Position numbers and translations under genes: made by a program. Shown one piece after another: positions 43,401-51,671 of a stretch of 64,000 nucleotides of DNA. This stretch comes from Proteobacteria bacterium UBA2363 (GTDB taxonomy: Bacteria > Pseudomonadota > Gammaproteobacteria > Xanthomonadales > UBA2363): NCBI GenBank assembly GCA_002344355.1, contig DDTN01000039.1, positions 1-64,000 of the forward strand, written 5' to 3'. Below the pieces are notes generated by a model. It searched no databases and had not been told where the DNA came from. It worked only from the letters and a program-made list of their open reading frames with translations. The stretch's first letter is position 1. Each line of letters opens with the position of its first letter.

Positions 43401-43991
43401 GCGCGCTGGCGCGCCCTGGTCGAGCGCGTGCGCGCCGCCGAGCAGCAGGTCGCGCCCGGCCGCACCGCGCTGACCGAGGCGGTCGCCCGCAACGCCGCCA
43501 AGCTCATGGCCTACAAGGACGAGTACGAGGTCGCCCGCCTGTACACCAGCGGCGAGTTCCGCAGCCGCCTGGAGCAGACCTTCGACGGCGACTACAAGGT
43601 GCGCCTGCACCTGGCGCCGCCGCTGCTCAGCCGCCGCGACGCCGACGGCCACCTGGTCAAGCGCGAGTTCGGGCCGTGGCTGCTCAAGGCCTTCAGCCTG
43701 CTGGCGAAGCTCAAGGGCCTGCGCGGCACCTGGCTGGATCCGTTCGGCCATACCGCCGAGCGGCGCATGGAGCGGCGCCTGGTCGGGGAGTACTTCGCCA
43801 CCGTCGACGAGCTGCTCGCCGGCCTCGATGCCGGTCGCCACGCGCTGGCGGTGGAGATCGCCTCGATCCCGGCCGACATCCGCGGCTTCGGCCACGTCAA
43901 GGAGGCGCACCTGGCGCGCGCGAAGACGCGCTGGCAGGACCTCCTGGCGCGCTGGCGCGCCCCCGCGGCGCCGCTGCGCTCTGCGGCCTGA
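40476..43991 (+). CDS. Single-chain indolepyruvate ferredoxin oxidoreductase
   Basis: A 1171-residue fused 2-oxoacid:ferredoxin oxidoreductase. It oxidatively decarboxylates aryl pyruvates (indolepyruvate) to acyl-CoA using thiamine diphosphate and Fe-S clusters. The N-terminal part carries SGYRGSPLGGFD. The TPP-binding region near residues 440-530 has CSGCPHNTST and QMGGEGVTWCGQAPF. A Cys cluster at about 640-690 (CEGCGDCGVKSNC, then CNKDYSCVEGFCPSF) should hold an Fe-S centre. The gamma domain starts near 725 (VTGIGGTGVVTIGALIGMAA), followed by a long C-terminal extension. The fused form is well known in proteobacteria and works aerobically in aromatic amino-acid degradation. No Shine-Dalgarno was found. 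Confidence 0.93.
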   Translation: MSASLSAPAIDAGYTLEHKYTRTQGRIYLSGVQALVRLPLMQRMRDQAAGLDTAGFISGYRGSPLGGFDLELWRARKHLSAAAVKFVPGLNEDLGATMVWGSQQANLFPGAKHDGVYAMWYGKGPGVDRCGDVFKHGNAAGTSRHGGVLALAADDHACRSSTLPHGSEHEFVSALMPVLNPAGVQDILDMGLLGWAMSRFTGRWVGFKTIAETVESSASVTVDPHQLDIVVPGDFPLPPGGLNIRWPDPPLDQEMRLHQYAVDAAIAFARANGIDRVVFDSPRARLGIVTTGKSYLDVLQALEYLGIDAEACRDIGIRVYKVGMTWPLEPAGIREFARGLEDIVVVEEKRAFIESQMKEAMYNWDHERRPSIVGKYDESGDWILPSTSELTPARIARVIAGRLARFFSSERIEQRLKWIAAKEAELALPRPVFPRAAHYCSGCPHNTSTVVPEGSRALGGIGCHYMVTWMDRRTDTFTQMGGEGVTWCGQAPFTSEKHVFQNLGDGTYFHSGSLAIRQAIAAGVNITYKILYNDAVAMTGGQPVDGTLTVPDIAHQVRAEGVTTIVVLSDDIGKWSRPEIFPEGVEFAPRERLDEVQKRLREIPGTTVLIYDQTCAAEKRRRRKRKLMVDPPKRVMINSLVCEGCGDCGVKSNCVSVLPLETEFGRKRSIDQSSCNKDYSCVEGFCPSFVTVHGGALRKPKPRAGAIDPAALPMPSLPALAQPWNILVTGIGGTGVVTIGALIGMAAHLEGKGTSVLDQTGLAQKGGAVTTHVRIAQRPEDIHAVRIAAGEADLVLGCDMVVVNDYWALSKIRADRSNVVLNTYEAMPGTFTRQPDMQFPAADIVQAVRTALGGRDPALVDGTALATALLGDAIGANLFMLGYAWQKGWVPVGLDALMRAVELNGAAVEMNRKAFTWGRMAAVDVAAVQAAAAGEDAGADVVALPIDDLRLSSDLDELIARRERFLTGYQNAAYAARWRALVERVRAAEQQVAPGRTALTEAVARNAAKLMAYKDEYEVARLYTSGEFRSRLEQTFDGDYKVRLHLAPPLLSRRDADGHLVKREFGPWLLKAFSLLAKLKGLRGTWLDPFGHTAERRMERRLVGEYFATVDELLAGLDAGRHALAVEIASIPADIRGFGHVKEAHLARAKTRWQDLLARWRAPAAPLRSAA

Positions 43992-44072
43992 ACCGGCGCC
44001 TGAGGTCCCGGTCCGCCTGGCGCGTCCGATGCCTGGTCGCGCCCCGCCGCGGTGCCCGGGGCCGCCGCGCCC

Positions 44073-46454
44073 TCAGTCGAAGCCGGCAACCATCAGGGTG
44101 TCGATCCGGAGCAGGGTGACCAGGCGTTGGGCCGGGCGGCCGACCACCAGGAGATCCCGGACCGGGTCGTAGGCGTACCTGAGGTGGTCGTCGATGCTGG
44201 TGGCCGGCGTCGTCCCGAACACCGCGAAGGAGGGCTTAAGCATGCCGGTCGTGGCATGGCCCCCGCGCAGCAGGGCGATGGCGCCGCCGTTGAGGATGCC
44301 GGCGCCATCGAAGCCCGGTGCCGCGACCACGAAATGGTCGCCATGGACGTGCACCTGTCCGAGGGCATCGCCCTCCACCGTGCCGACCAGGGCGATCTCC
44401 GCCGAAAGGACGCCGGTGACGCCGCGCCGGCCATCGCCCCAGACCACCGCACCCTGCTCCACGACCAGGCCGCCCCAGCCGTCCCAGCCGGTGGCGTTGA
44501 CCACGTAGTTGCCGTTGGCCAGCGGCCACACCACCCGGCTTCCCCAGAACAGGTCGATCGGGAAGTCGCCGGTGTTGCTGCCGATCAGGGCGTTGTCAGG
44601 CGAGATGGCGCCGGTCCTGCCGTTGTCGCCGTCCATCCAGACGATCGCCCCGACGTCCATCGTGTCGCCATGGTCCCAGGCGGGTGCCGCCGCCACCAGG
44701 TTGCCGTTGCTCAGCGCGAACAGGCGCATGCCGTTGCCGTCCTGTTCGCTGCTGCCCACCAGGGAGTTGCCGGGGCCGACGGGTCCGACCACCGGTTGCC
44801 CGGGGCTCATCCAGGTGACCGCGCCGGCCATGAAGGCGGCACCGTTGCGCCACCTCGGGCTGAGCACGGCGAAATTTCCGTTCGCGAGCACCGTCACGTA
44901 GCCGTACCCGACGAGGTCGCTGGACTGCGCGCCGACCAGCGAGTTGGTGGCCGACACCGGGCCGACCAGCCCGCCCAGGCCGTCGCCGACGCTGACCGCC
45001 CCGACCCGCGAGACGGTCGGGGAGGACCAGTACGGACTCACCACCACGTAATGCCCGCTCGGCAGCACCTCCACGCGTTCGGCAAGGGTGTCGCCGAAGC
45101 GGCTTCCCACCAGCGAATTGCCGGGTCCGACCTCGGCGGCCAGGCCGTTCCAGCCGTCGACCCAGGTCACCGCCCCGGCATTCCCCGCATCGCCGTTGCG
45201 CCAGCTTCGCGTGGCGGTCACGAAATGGCCGTTCGGCAGCGCCTTGACCTCGCTGCCCACGCGGTCGCCCGGCTGGCTGCCGCGCAGGGCCGCGGCGGGG
45301 TCGATGACGCCGGTCGGCAGGGCATCGGCCTGCAGGAGCCATACCGCGCCGACATCCTCCGGGCCGAACTGCGGCACGCCGACGGCCAGGTTGCCGTTGG
45401 CCAGGACCAGCACCCGGCCCGTGCCGAGCCGGTCCCCCGCATGCATGCCGAACAGGGAATTCTCCGGGTTCACCGTGCCTTTCAGCTGTTCCGGCCCGGC
45501 GATCCAGGTGAGGGCGCCGACGTCCGGCGCGTCGGCCGAGTCGACGTCGGGGCTGACGACAACGAACCGGCCATCCGGGAACACGGCGATCCCGCCTGCG
45601 CCGACCCGGTCGCCGCTGCGGGTCCCGAGCAGCGAATTGCCGATCCCGACTTCGCCGCGGACACCGCTCGTGCCGCTGGCGAAGGTGACCGCGCCGACGT
45701 TGGCCGCGTCGTGGGCATCCACCAGGGCACTGAGGATGACGAAATCGCCGCCGGGCAACTCGGCGATCGTCGCAGACAGGCCCTCGGACGCCCCTACCGC
45801 GTCGTGGCTGCGCGTCCCGACCAGGGCATTTTCCGCCGAGACCGGTCCGGTGATGCCGAGGTTGCCATCGGCCCAGACCACAGCGCCGGCATCGACCAGG
45901 TCACCGTTGTCCCACTGGGCGATCTGGACCACGTAGTTGCCGTTGCCGAGCACCCTGATTCCCCGGGCGTGGCCGACCCGGTCGTCGACGCTGCTGCCGA
46001 CCAGGGAGTTGTCGGCGGAGACCTGTCCCGACAGGCCCGATTCGCCGTCGACCCAGGTCACCGCGCCCGCCGCTTGGATGCCCTGGTGGCGATAGCCGGG
46101 ACTGAGCACGATGAAGTTGCCGTCACCGACCTCGAAGATGCCATGGCTGCCGATGCAGTCGCCCACCGTGGCGCCGGTGAGCGTGCTGACCAGGCTGCCG
46201 TCCGGGCGGTACAGCGATACCACGCCGATGGTCTCGCCGAAATACCCGCAGTCGCGCACGACGATGTTGCCGTTGGCGAGCACGTGCACGCCGGTGCCGA
46301 AGCGGTCGCTACCCGGCGGCGCCGCGATGTCGATCTGCTGTGCCGCGACCACCCCGCCGAACGCCGCCAACACGGCGCAGCAGACCAGCGCGCCGGGGCG
46401 CGGCGTCCGGCGGCGGATGGCGTCATCCGCGGGTCGCGGGCTGCCGCATGTCAT
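44073..46454 (-). CDS. Secreted DUF5650-type repeat protein
   Basis: A 793-residue exported protein built almost wholly of about ten repeats of roughly 65 residues. The consensus is LxNGNYVVxSPxWxNG, then GAVTWxDG, then GxVSxxNSLVGSxxGDxVG. Examples are VLGNGNYVVQIAQWDNGD, AGAVTWVDGESGLSGQV and DNSLVGSSVDDRVG. This matches the DUF5650 repeat family, probably beta-propeller-like; ligands are unknown. The signal peptide has a long charged N-region followed by GALVCCAVLAAFGGVVAA. GAGGA lies about 10 nt before the ATG. It stands alone, with no obvious secretion genes nearby. Confidence 0.85.
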   Translation of the reverse strand: MTCGSPRPADDAIRRRTPRPGALVCCAVLAAFGGVVAAQQIDIAAPPGSDRFGTGVHVLANGNIVVRDCGYFGETIGVVSLYRPDGSLVSTLTGATVGDCIGSHGIFEVGDGNFIVLSPGYRHQGIQAAGAVTWVDGESGLSGQVSADNSLVGSSVDDRVGHARGIRVLGNGNYVVQIAQWDNGDLVDAGAVVWADGNLGITGPVSAENALVGTRSHDAVGASEGLSATIAELPGGDFVILSALVDAHDAANVGAVTFASGTSGVRGEVGIGNSLLGTRSGDRVGAGGIAVFPDGRFVVVSPDVDSADAPDVGALTWIAGPEQLKGTVNPENSLFGMHAGDRLGTGRVLVLANGNLAVGVPQFGPEDVGAVWLLQADALPTGVIDPAAALRGSQPGDRVGSEVKALPNGHFVTATRSWRNGDAGNAGAVTWVDGWNGLAAEVGPGNSLVGSRFGDTLAERVEVLPSGHYVVVSPYWSSPTVSRVGAVSVGDGLGGLVGPVSATNSLVGAQSSDLVGYGYVTVLANGNFAVLSPRWRNGAAFMAGAVTWMSPGQPVVGPVGPGNSLVGSSEQDGNGMRLFALSNGNLVAAAPAWDHGDTMDVGAIVWMDGDNGRTGAISPDNALIGSNTGDFPIDLFWGSRVVWPLANGNYVVNATGWDGWGGLVVEQGAVVWGDGRRGVTGVLSAEIALVGTVEGDALGQVHVHGDHFVVAAPGFDGAGILNGGAIALLRGGHATTGMLKPSFAVFGTTPATSIDDHLRYAYDPVRDLLVVGRPAQRLVTLLRIDTLMVAGFD

Positions 46455-46542
46455 GGACGCGGATCCTCAACCGGGGAGCTCCTGGACATGCTACCCCACC
46501 CGGCCGGATGCCCCGCGATCCGGATGCCTGCGACCCGTGCCC

Positions 46543-48231
46543 TCAGTCGGTCTTGCGGCGGGCCTCGATGCGCGCCGAGCCCTGCACCAGGGTCGCGGTC
46601 TCGACCTCGCCGGTGGCCGGGGCGAACTCGAACGCGGCGTCGACCTCGGTGATGAACAGGCGGTTGGGCGACTCGGCCTTCAGCTCGAAGGCCGGCTGGC
46701 CGGGCACCTGAACGCGCAGCGTGTCGGCCTCGTCGAAGAACACCTTGAAGGCGAGCTCTTCCCCTGCGTAGTCGCCGACCAGGCGCTCCAGCGCCGCGCG
46801 CGGCAGCTCGATGCCGGTGCGCGCCTCGACCGGCTCGTCGGTGCGCGGCCACAGCTCGCCCTCGCCCTCGCCGTCGGCGAAGAAGCGCATGGCGGTCGGC
46901 CGGCCCTCGGCGTCGCGCTCGATGCTCAGGCGGCTGAGCGAGTCGGCGAACGCGAAGCTGTCGTCGCCGACCGGGATCAGCGGGAACGCCATGCCGCCGC
47001 TGCGCTGGGAGGTCAGCGCGCCGTCCTTGAAACGCAGCACGCGGGCATTGTCGGCATCGAGGCGGTAGACGCCTTCCAGGGACTTCAGTTCGTCTTCGGG
47101 CACCGGCACCGGGGTCAGCGCCGGGTAGGGATCGCCCAGCGCGAGCGCCGCCAGGCGCCGTGCCAGCACGCCGACCGCCTGGCCGCCGCTGGCGTCGGCG
47201 TTGCGCAGCACCGCGACGGTGATGTCGCCCTCGGGCACGTACATCAGCAGGGAGATGAAGCCGTTGATGCCGCCGCCGTGTTCGAGCACCGGCCGGCCGC
47301 GCACGGTACCGGCCTGGATGCCGTAGCCGTAGCGCTGCGGCGGCTCGGCGGCCTTGCCCTCGGGCGCGATCATCCGCGCATAGGTCGGCGCGGACAGCAC
47401 CTGGCCGCCGTGCAGGGCGCGGTTCCAGCGCCACAGGTCGTCGACGGTGGAGACCAGGGCGCCGGCGGCATGCGGCTGGGTCATGCTCAGCGGCGCCGCG
47501 ACGGTGTGGCCGCCGTCGCCGCCGGCGCTGTAGCCGCTGGCGTGGCCGGCGATGACCGCCCGGGTCGCGCCGGAGCGCGTGCGCTCCATCGCCAGCGGCC
47601 TGAACAGGCTGCGTTCCAGCCAGCGGTCCCAGGCCATGCCGCTGGCCTTCTCGATCACCGCACCGACCAGGACGTAGCCGGAGTTGTTGTAGTTCCAGCC
47701 CTCGCCAGGGACGAAGTCGACCGGGTGGTCTGCGAACACCGCGATCAGGGCGCCGGTATCGAGGTCCCGGCGGATCTCCTGGTCCATGTAGCCGGCAATG
47801 CCCGTGTAGCTCTTGATGCCCGAGGTGTGGTTGAGCAGTTGCGCGACCGTGATCGCTCCGCCGTTCGGGAAGTCGGGCAGGTACTTCGACAGCGGGTCGT
47901 CGAGCGCGACCTTGCCCTCGTCGACCAGCTTCAGCAGGCCCGCGGCGGCGACCTGCTTGGTGACCGAGCCGATCCGGAACACGTGGTCGGGCGACAGCGG
48001 CACGCCCAGCTCGATGCTGGCCATGCCACGGGCGCCGCGGAACAGCACGGTGTCGCCCCGGGCCAGCAGCACCGCCATGCCCGGCCCGGTGGCGTCGGGC
48101 ACGCTGGATTCCAGCAACGAGCGGGCCGCCGCCTCGATCGCGGGAACCTCGGTCCGGGCCGTGGCTGGCAACGGAAGCGCCAGTGCGAGCGCGGGCAGCA
48201 GGCTGGCCAGCAGGCGGGCTGCGGGGGTCAT
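46543..48231 (-). CDS. Serine hydrolase of the beta-lactamase/class C family (S12-like)
   Basis: A 562-residue periplasmic protein. After the signal peptide (LLASLLPALALALPLPATA) comes a penicillin-binding-type domain. The catalytic SxxK is in FRIGSVTKQVAA, the YxN motif in GWNYNNSGYVLV and the third motif in EHGGGINGF. The C-terminal 190 residues are a beta-rich extension with SLEGVYRLDADNARVL and VGDYAGEELAF modules, common in D-aminopeptidase and esterase-like members. It could be an esterase, peptidase or beta-lactamase-like enzyme; true resistance activity is not implied. GGGAG lies about 9 nt before the ATG at 48231. Confidence 0.92.
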   Translation of the reverse strand: MTPAARLLASLLPALALALPLPATARTEVPAIEAAARSLLESSVPDATGPGMAVLLARGDTVLFRGARGMASIELGVPLSPDHVFRIGSVTKQVAAAGLLKLVDEGKVALDDPLSKYLPDFPNGGAITVAQLLNHTSGIKSYTGIAGYMDQEIRRDLDTGALIAVFADHPVDFVPGEGWNYNNSGYVLVGAVIEKASGMAWDRWLERSLFRPLAMERTRSGATRAVIAGHASGYSAGGDGGHTVAAPLSMTQPHAAGALVSTVDDLWRWNRALHGGQVLSAPTYARMIAPEGKAAEPPQRYGYGIQAGTVRGRPVLEHGGGINGFISLLMYVPEGDITVAVLRNADASGGQAVGVLARRLAALALGDPYPALTPVPVPEDELKSLEGVYRLDADNARVLRFKDGALTSQRSGGMAFPLIPVGDDSFAFADSLSRLSIERDAEGRPTAMRFFADGEGEGELWPRTDEPVEARTGIELPRAALERLVGDYAGEELAFKVFFDEADTLRVQVPGQPAFELKAESPNRLFITEVDAAFEFAPATGEVETATLVQGSARIEARRKTD

Positions 48232-48311
48232 GGGCGGATCTCCCTGGAGTGGTGTCCCCGAGTCTGGGTGCCGGCGGCGCCCGGCGCACCTGCCGGAAGC
48301 CATGGCCGCGG

Positions 48312-49022
48312 TCACCAGTCGCTGCGCCCGGGCAGCAGGCCGGCCAGCTCGGCGGCGGTCAGGTTGCGCCACTGGCCGGGCTTGAGCGCGCCCAGCTTCA
48401 GGTTGTCGATGCGCACCCGGCGCAGTTGCGTGACCCGGTAGCCGAACGCCGCGGCCATCAGGCGGATCTGCCGGTTCAGGCCCTGGGTCAGCACGATCCG
48501 GAAGCCGTACTTGGCGATCCGCGCGGTGCGGCAGGGCAAGGTCAGCTCGCCATGCACGCGCACGCCGCGCGCCATGCCGGCCAGGAACTCCGGCGTCACC
48601 GGCTTGTTGACCGCCACCAGGTATTCCTTCTCGTGGCGGTTCTCGGCGCGCAGGATCTCGTTGACGATGTCGCCGTTGCTGGTCAGCAGGATCAGCCCCT
48701 CGGAATCCTTGTCCAGGCGGCCGATCGGGAAGATGCGCTGCTCGTGGCCGACGAAGTCGACGATGTTGCCGCGCACGCCGGACTCGGTCGTGCAGGTGAC
48801 GCCGACCGGCTTGTTGAGCGCGATGTAGACGTGGGCGCGTCCGGCGCGCACGGTCCGCGCCGGCAGCGGCTGGCCGTCGAGCAGGACCTCCTCGCCCGGC
48901 GCCACTTCGGTGCCGATGCCGCCGCGCCGGCCGCCGACGGTCACCCGTCCGGCGGCGATCAGCCGGTCGGCCTCGCGCCGGGAACAGAAACCGGTGGCGG
49001 CGATGTGCTTGTTGAGGCGCAT
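48312..49022 (-). CDS. rluF: 23S rRNA pseudouridine(2604) synthase RluF
   Basis: A 236-residue RsuA/RluB/RluF-family enzyme. An N-terminal S4 domain (MRLNKHIAATGFCSRREADR) binds RNA. The catalytic Asp is in FPIGRLDKDSEGLILLTSNG; the KDSEGL form with CTTESGVRGNIVDFV and AENRHEKEYLVAV is closest to RluF, which modifies U2604 (and tRNA-Tyr in E. coli). The C-terminal RRVRIDNLKLGALKPGQWR is the usual family end. No Shine-Dalgarno was found; CACAAT lies 21 nt upstream of the ATG, predicting a leader of about 14 nt. Confidence 0.92.
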   Translation of the reverse strand: MRLNKHIAATGFCSRREADRLIAAGRVTVGGRRGGIGTEVAPGEEVLLDGQPLPARTVRAGRAHVYIALNKPVGVTCTTESGVRGNIVDFVGHEQRIFPIGRLDKDSEGLILLTSNGDIVNEILRAENRHEKEYLVAVNKPVTPEFLAGMARGVRVHGELTLPCRTARIAKYGFRIVLTQGLNRQIRLMAAAFGYRVTQLRRVRIDNLKLGALKPGQWRNLTAAELAGLLPGRSDW

Positions 49023-49161
49023 GGCGCAGGGTCCGGGCGGGGCATTGTGCCACCCGGCCCGCGGCCGCGCGCGGCCGGCAGCCGGCCGCTGCCCGGTCCG
49101 GGCAGCGCAGCGGAACGCGCCGGCGTCGCGCCGGTCCGCGCGATCCGCCGCCAGGGCGCCG

Positions 49162-49521
49162 TCAGGCCGCGACCAGGGTCTGGAAGCCGCCGTAGGCCAT
49201 GCGCCGGCAGTCGAAGGGCATGGCCTCCGGCGACATCCCGGCCAGGCGCGGGTCGTTCATCACCAGGGCATTGATGCGGTCGCGCTCGGCGCGCGAGGCG
49301 AACTCCACCCAGGCGAACACCACGGTGTCGTCCGGTCCGGCGCCGCACAGCGCGGTGAACGGCAGCATGCCCTCCACCGCCAGGTCGTCGCCGGAACACT
49401 CTCGGTAGGACAGCGCGCCGTGCTCGCGCCAGACCGCACCGGCCTTGGCGGCGATCTGCCGGTATTCCTCGAGGCGGGCGCGCGGCACGGGAAGGACATA
49501 ACCATCGACGTAGGTGGACAT
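49162..49521 (-). CDS. DUF1428 family protein (YbaA-like)
   Basis: A 119-residue protein of the DUF1428 dimeric alpha/beta-barrel family. Landmarks are MSTYVDGYVLPVPRARLEEY at the N-terminus, VVFAWVEFASRAERDRINALV in the middle and MPFDCRRMAYGGFQTLV at the end, all typical of E. coli YbaA relatives. The biochemical role is unknown. AGGAG is 6 nt before the ATG. It is probably transcribed alone. Confidence 0.93.
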   Translation of the reverse strand: MSTYVDGYVLPVPRARLEEYRQIAAKAGAVWREHGALSYRECSGDDLAVEGMLPFTALCGAGPDDTVVFAWVEFASRAERDRINALVMNDPRLAGMSPEAMPFDCRRMAYGGFQTLVAA

Positions 49522-49692
49522 GGGACGCTCCTGGCTGGAGGGGGCGGCGGCGCCGCAGGGTTTCGCCCCGTGGTCGAACCGGCGCGGGCCGGATCGACCG
49601 ACGGCCCGGCCCGGTGCGGGACGCCGGCTTCGCGGCGCCGGGCCTTCGGCAGGGTCGCCGCGAGCCCGGCGCTGCGCGGCTGCCGGCAGGGC

Positions 49693-51069
49693 TCAGACCA
49701 GCCGCACGCGCCGGCTGCGGCCCTTGATGCGGCCGGCCTGCAGGGCCGCGGCGGCGGACTTGGCGAGATCGCGGCGCACCGCGACGTAGGCCCGGGTGGG
49801 GAACAGGTCGATTCGGCCGATCGCCTCGGCGGGTACCGCGGCGGCGCCGGTCAGCGCGCCCAGGATGTCGCCGGGGCGCAGCTTGTCGACGCGGCCGGCG
49901 TCGATGCGCAGGGTCGCCATCGCCGCGCGCGGCGCCGAGCGCGCGGCGCCGCCGGGCGGCAGGCCGGTCGGCGCCCAGCGCGGCTCGATGCCCAGGGCGT
50001 CGCGGATGCGCTGCGCGCGCGCCATCTCGGCCGGCGCCACCAGGCTCAGCGCCAGGCCGGTGCGGCCGGCCCGCGCGGTGCGGCCGACCCGGTGGGTGTA
50101 GGCGTCGGCGTCGGAGGGCAGGGCGTGGTTGACCACGCAGTCGACCTCGTCGATGTCCAGGCCGCGCGCGGCGACGTCGCTGGCGACCAGCACCGAGAGG
50201 CTGCCGTTGCCGAAGCGCAGCAGGGTCTCGTCGCGGTCGCGCTGCTCCATGTCGCCGTGCAGGGCGAGGGCGTCGAAGCCCTCGTCGCGCAGGCGCACGG
50301 CGACCTCGTCGGCCTCCTTGCGGGTGTTGCAGAACACCACGGCGGCGCGCGGCCGGTTGACCAGCAGCAGGGCGACCAGGGCGTCGTTGCGGCGGGCCGG
50401 GTCGGTCTCGTGGAACACGTGCTCGATGCGCGGCTGCTGGCCGGCCTCGTCGACGGTGACCTCGACCGGCTCGCGCAGGGTGGTGCGCGCCATCGCGCGA
50501 ATCGCGTCCGGCCAGGTCGCCGAGAACAGCAGGCTCTGGCGGCCGGACGGCAGCCGCCGCACGATCGCCTCGATGGCCTCGGCGAAGCCCATGTCCAGCA
50601 TGCGATCGGCCTCGTCCAGCACGAAGCTGGCGATCGCGTCCGGGTCGATCAGTCCCTGCTCGAGCATTTCCAGCACCCGCCCCGGCGTGCCGACCACCAC
50701 CTGCGGCGGTTGCACCAGCGAGGCGCGCTGCGGCGCCGCCGGCACGCCACCGGTGACCAGGGTCAGCTTGACGTTGCCGATGCCAGCCGCGAGCTTGCGC
50801 AGGCTGCGCGCCACCTGGTCGGCCAGTTCGCGGGTCGGGCACAGCACCAGGGCCTGGACGCGCAGCAGGCCGGGCTGCAGGCGCTGCAGCAGGCCCAGGC
50901 CGAAGGCGGCGGTCTTGCCGCTGCCGGTCGGCGCCATCGCCAGCAGGTCGTGGCCGGCGAGGATCACCGGCAGGGTGCGGGCCTGGATCGGCGTCGGCGT
51001 GGTGTAGCCGGCGGCGGCCACCGCCTGGCGCAGGGCGGGGTCGAGGGCGAGGGCATCGAAGGAATCCAT
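49693..51069 (-). CDS. dbpA: ATP-dependent RNA helicase DbpA
   Basis: A 458-residue DEAD-box helicase. In E. coli DbpA is activated by 23S rRNA hairpin 92 and acts in 50S assembly. Motifs: Q-motif region TPTPIQARTLP, Walker A APTGSGKT, PTRELA, VLDEADRMLDMGF, SAT, and HRVGRTARAGRTG. The C-terminal RNA-binding domain (RIDAGRVDKLRPGDILGAL to IGRIDLFPTRAYVAVRR) identifies DbpA rather than a general helicase. The start at 51069 gives the usual short N-terminus. No Shine-Dalgarno is present; GATCAT stands 5 nt upstream. Confidence 0.95.
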   Translation of the reverse strand: MDSFDALALDPALRQAVAAAGYTTPTPIQARTLPVILAGHDLLAMAPTGSGKTAAFGLGLLQRLQPGLLRVQALVLCPTRELADQVARSLRKLAAGIGNVKLTLVTGGVPAAPQRASLVQPPQVVVGTPGRVLEMLEQGLIDPDAIASFVLDEADRMLDMGFAEAIEAIVRRLPSGRQSLLFSATWPDAIRAMARTTLREPVEVTVDEAGQQPRIEHVFHETDPARRNDALVALLLVNRPRAAVVFCNTRKEADEVAVRLRDEGFDALALHGDMEQRDRDETLLRFGNGSLSVLVASDVAARGLDIDEVDCVVNHALPSDADAYTHRVGRTARAGRTGLALSLVAPAEMARAQRIRDALGIEPRWAPTGLPPGGAARSAPRAAMATLRIDAGRVDKLRPGDILGALTGAAAVPAEAIGRIDLFPTRAYVAVRRDLAKSAAAALQAGRIKGRSRRVRLV

Positions 51070-51270
51070 GCGCAATGATCGCAGCAACCGGGACCCGGCG
51101 CGCGGCGGCACGCTTGCGGCCTCGTCCGGGCGCGGGCAGGCTGGGCCCTGCCGCAGGGTGCCGCGCGCCGGTCGATCGGCGCCGCGTCCGCACGACCAGT
51201 CGGGGCGCCCGCCGGATTCCGCCGCCGGTCGACCCGCCCGCCGCACGAGACCGCCTACAGGAGCGTCGCC

Positions 51271-51627
51271 ATGAAATACCTGCTGCTGATCTACAACGAT
51301 GCCGCCCTGCTCGACGCCCTGCCGCGCGAGGAGTTCGAGCACCGCCTGGCGCACTGCTACGAGCGCGCCGGCGAGCTGATGGCCGACGGCCGGCTGCTCG
51401 GCTCCGAGCGGCTGGAGAAGCCCGAGACCGCCGCCACCGTGCGCATCCGCGACGACGAGCTGGCGGTCACCGACGGCCCGTTCGCCGAGACCAAGGAGTA
51501 CCTGGCCGGCTTCAACGTCGTCGAGGCGCGCGACATGAACGAGGCGATCCGCCTGGCCGCCGGCTTTCCCTGGGCGCGCACCGGCAGCGTCGAGGTGCGG
51601 CCGATCGCGCAGTCCCTGCCCGACTGA
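51271..51627 (+). CDS. YCII-related DGPF-domain protein, partner of ECF sigma factor
   Basis: A 118-residue single YCII domain starting MKYLLLIYNDAALLDALPRE. The signature VTDGPFAETKEYLAGFNVVEA contains the DGPF motif that names the group. Proteins of this type are regularly encoded next to ECF42 sigma factors, as here (sigma gene 44 nt downstream), and are thought to belong to its regulon or control; the activity is unknown. AGGAG lies about 7 nt before the ATG. Confidence 0.93.
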   Translation: MKYLLLIYNDAALLDALPREEFEHRLAHCYERAGELMADGRLLGSERLEKPETAATVRIRDDELAVTDGPFAETKEYLAGFNVVEARDMNEAIRLAAGFPWARTGSVEVRPIAQSLPD

Positions 51628-51671
51628 GCGCGCCGGACCGCGATGCCGAGGACGCGACGCCGGGCGGTGCC

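Noticed and set aside
40290..43910. Minus-strand open frame of 1,206 codons
   Set aside because: It lies opposite the indolepyruvate oxidoreductase, whose domains are clear. The antisense translation has no recognisable domain.
46543..48231. Reading the serine hydrolase as a true beta-lactamase resistance gene
   Set aside because: The SxxK, YxN and HxG motifs are shared by esterases and peptidases. The long beta-rich C-terminus and lack of an ampR-like neighbour do not support a resistance role.
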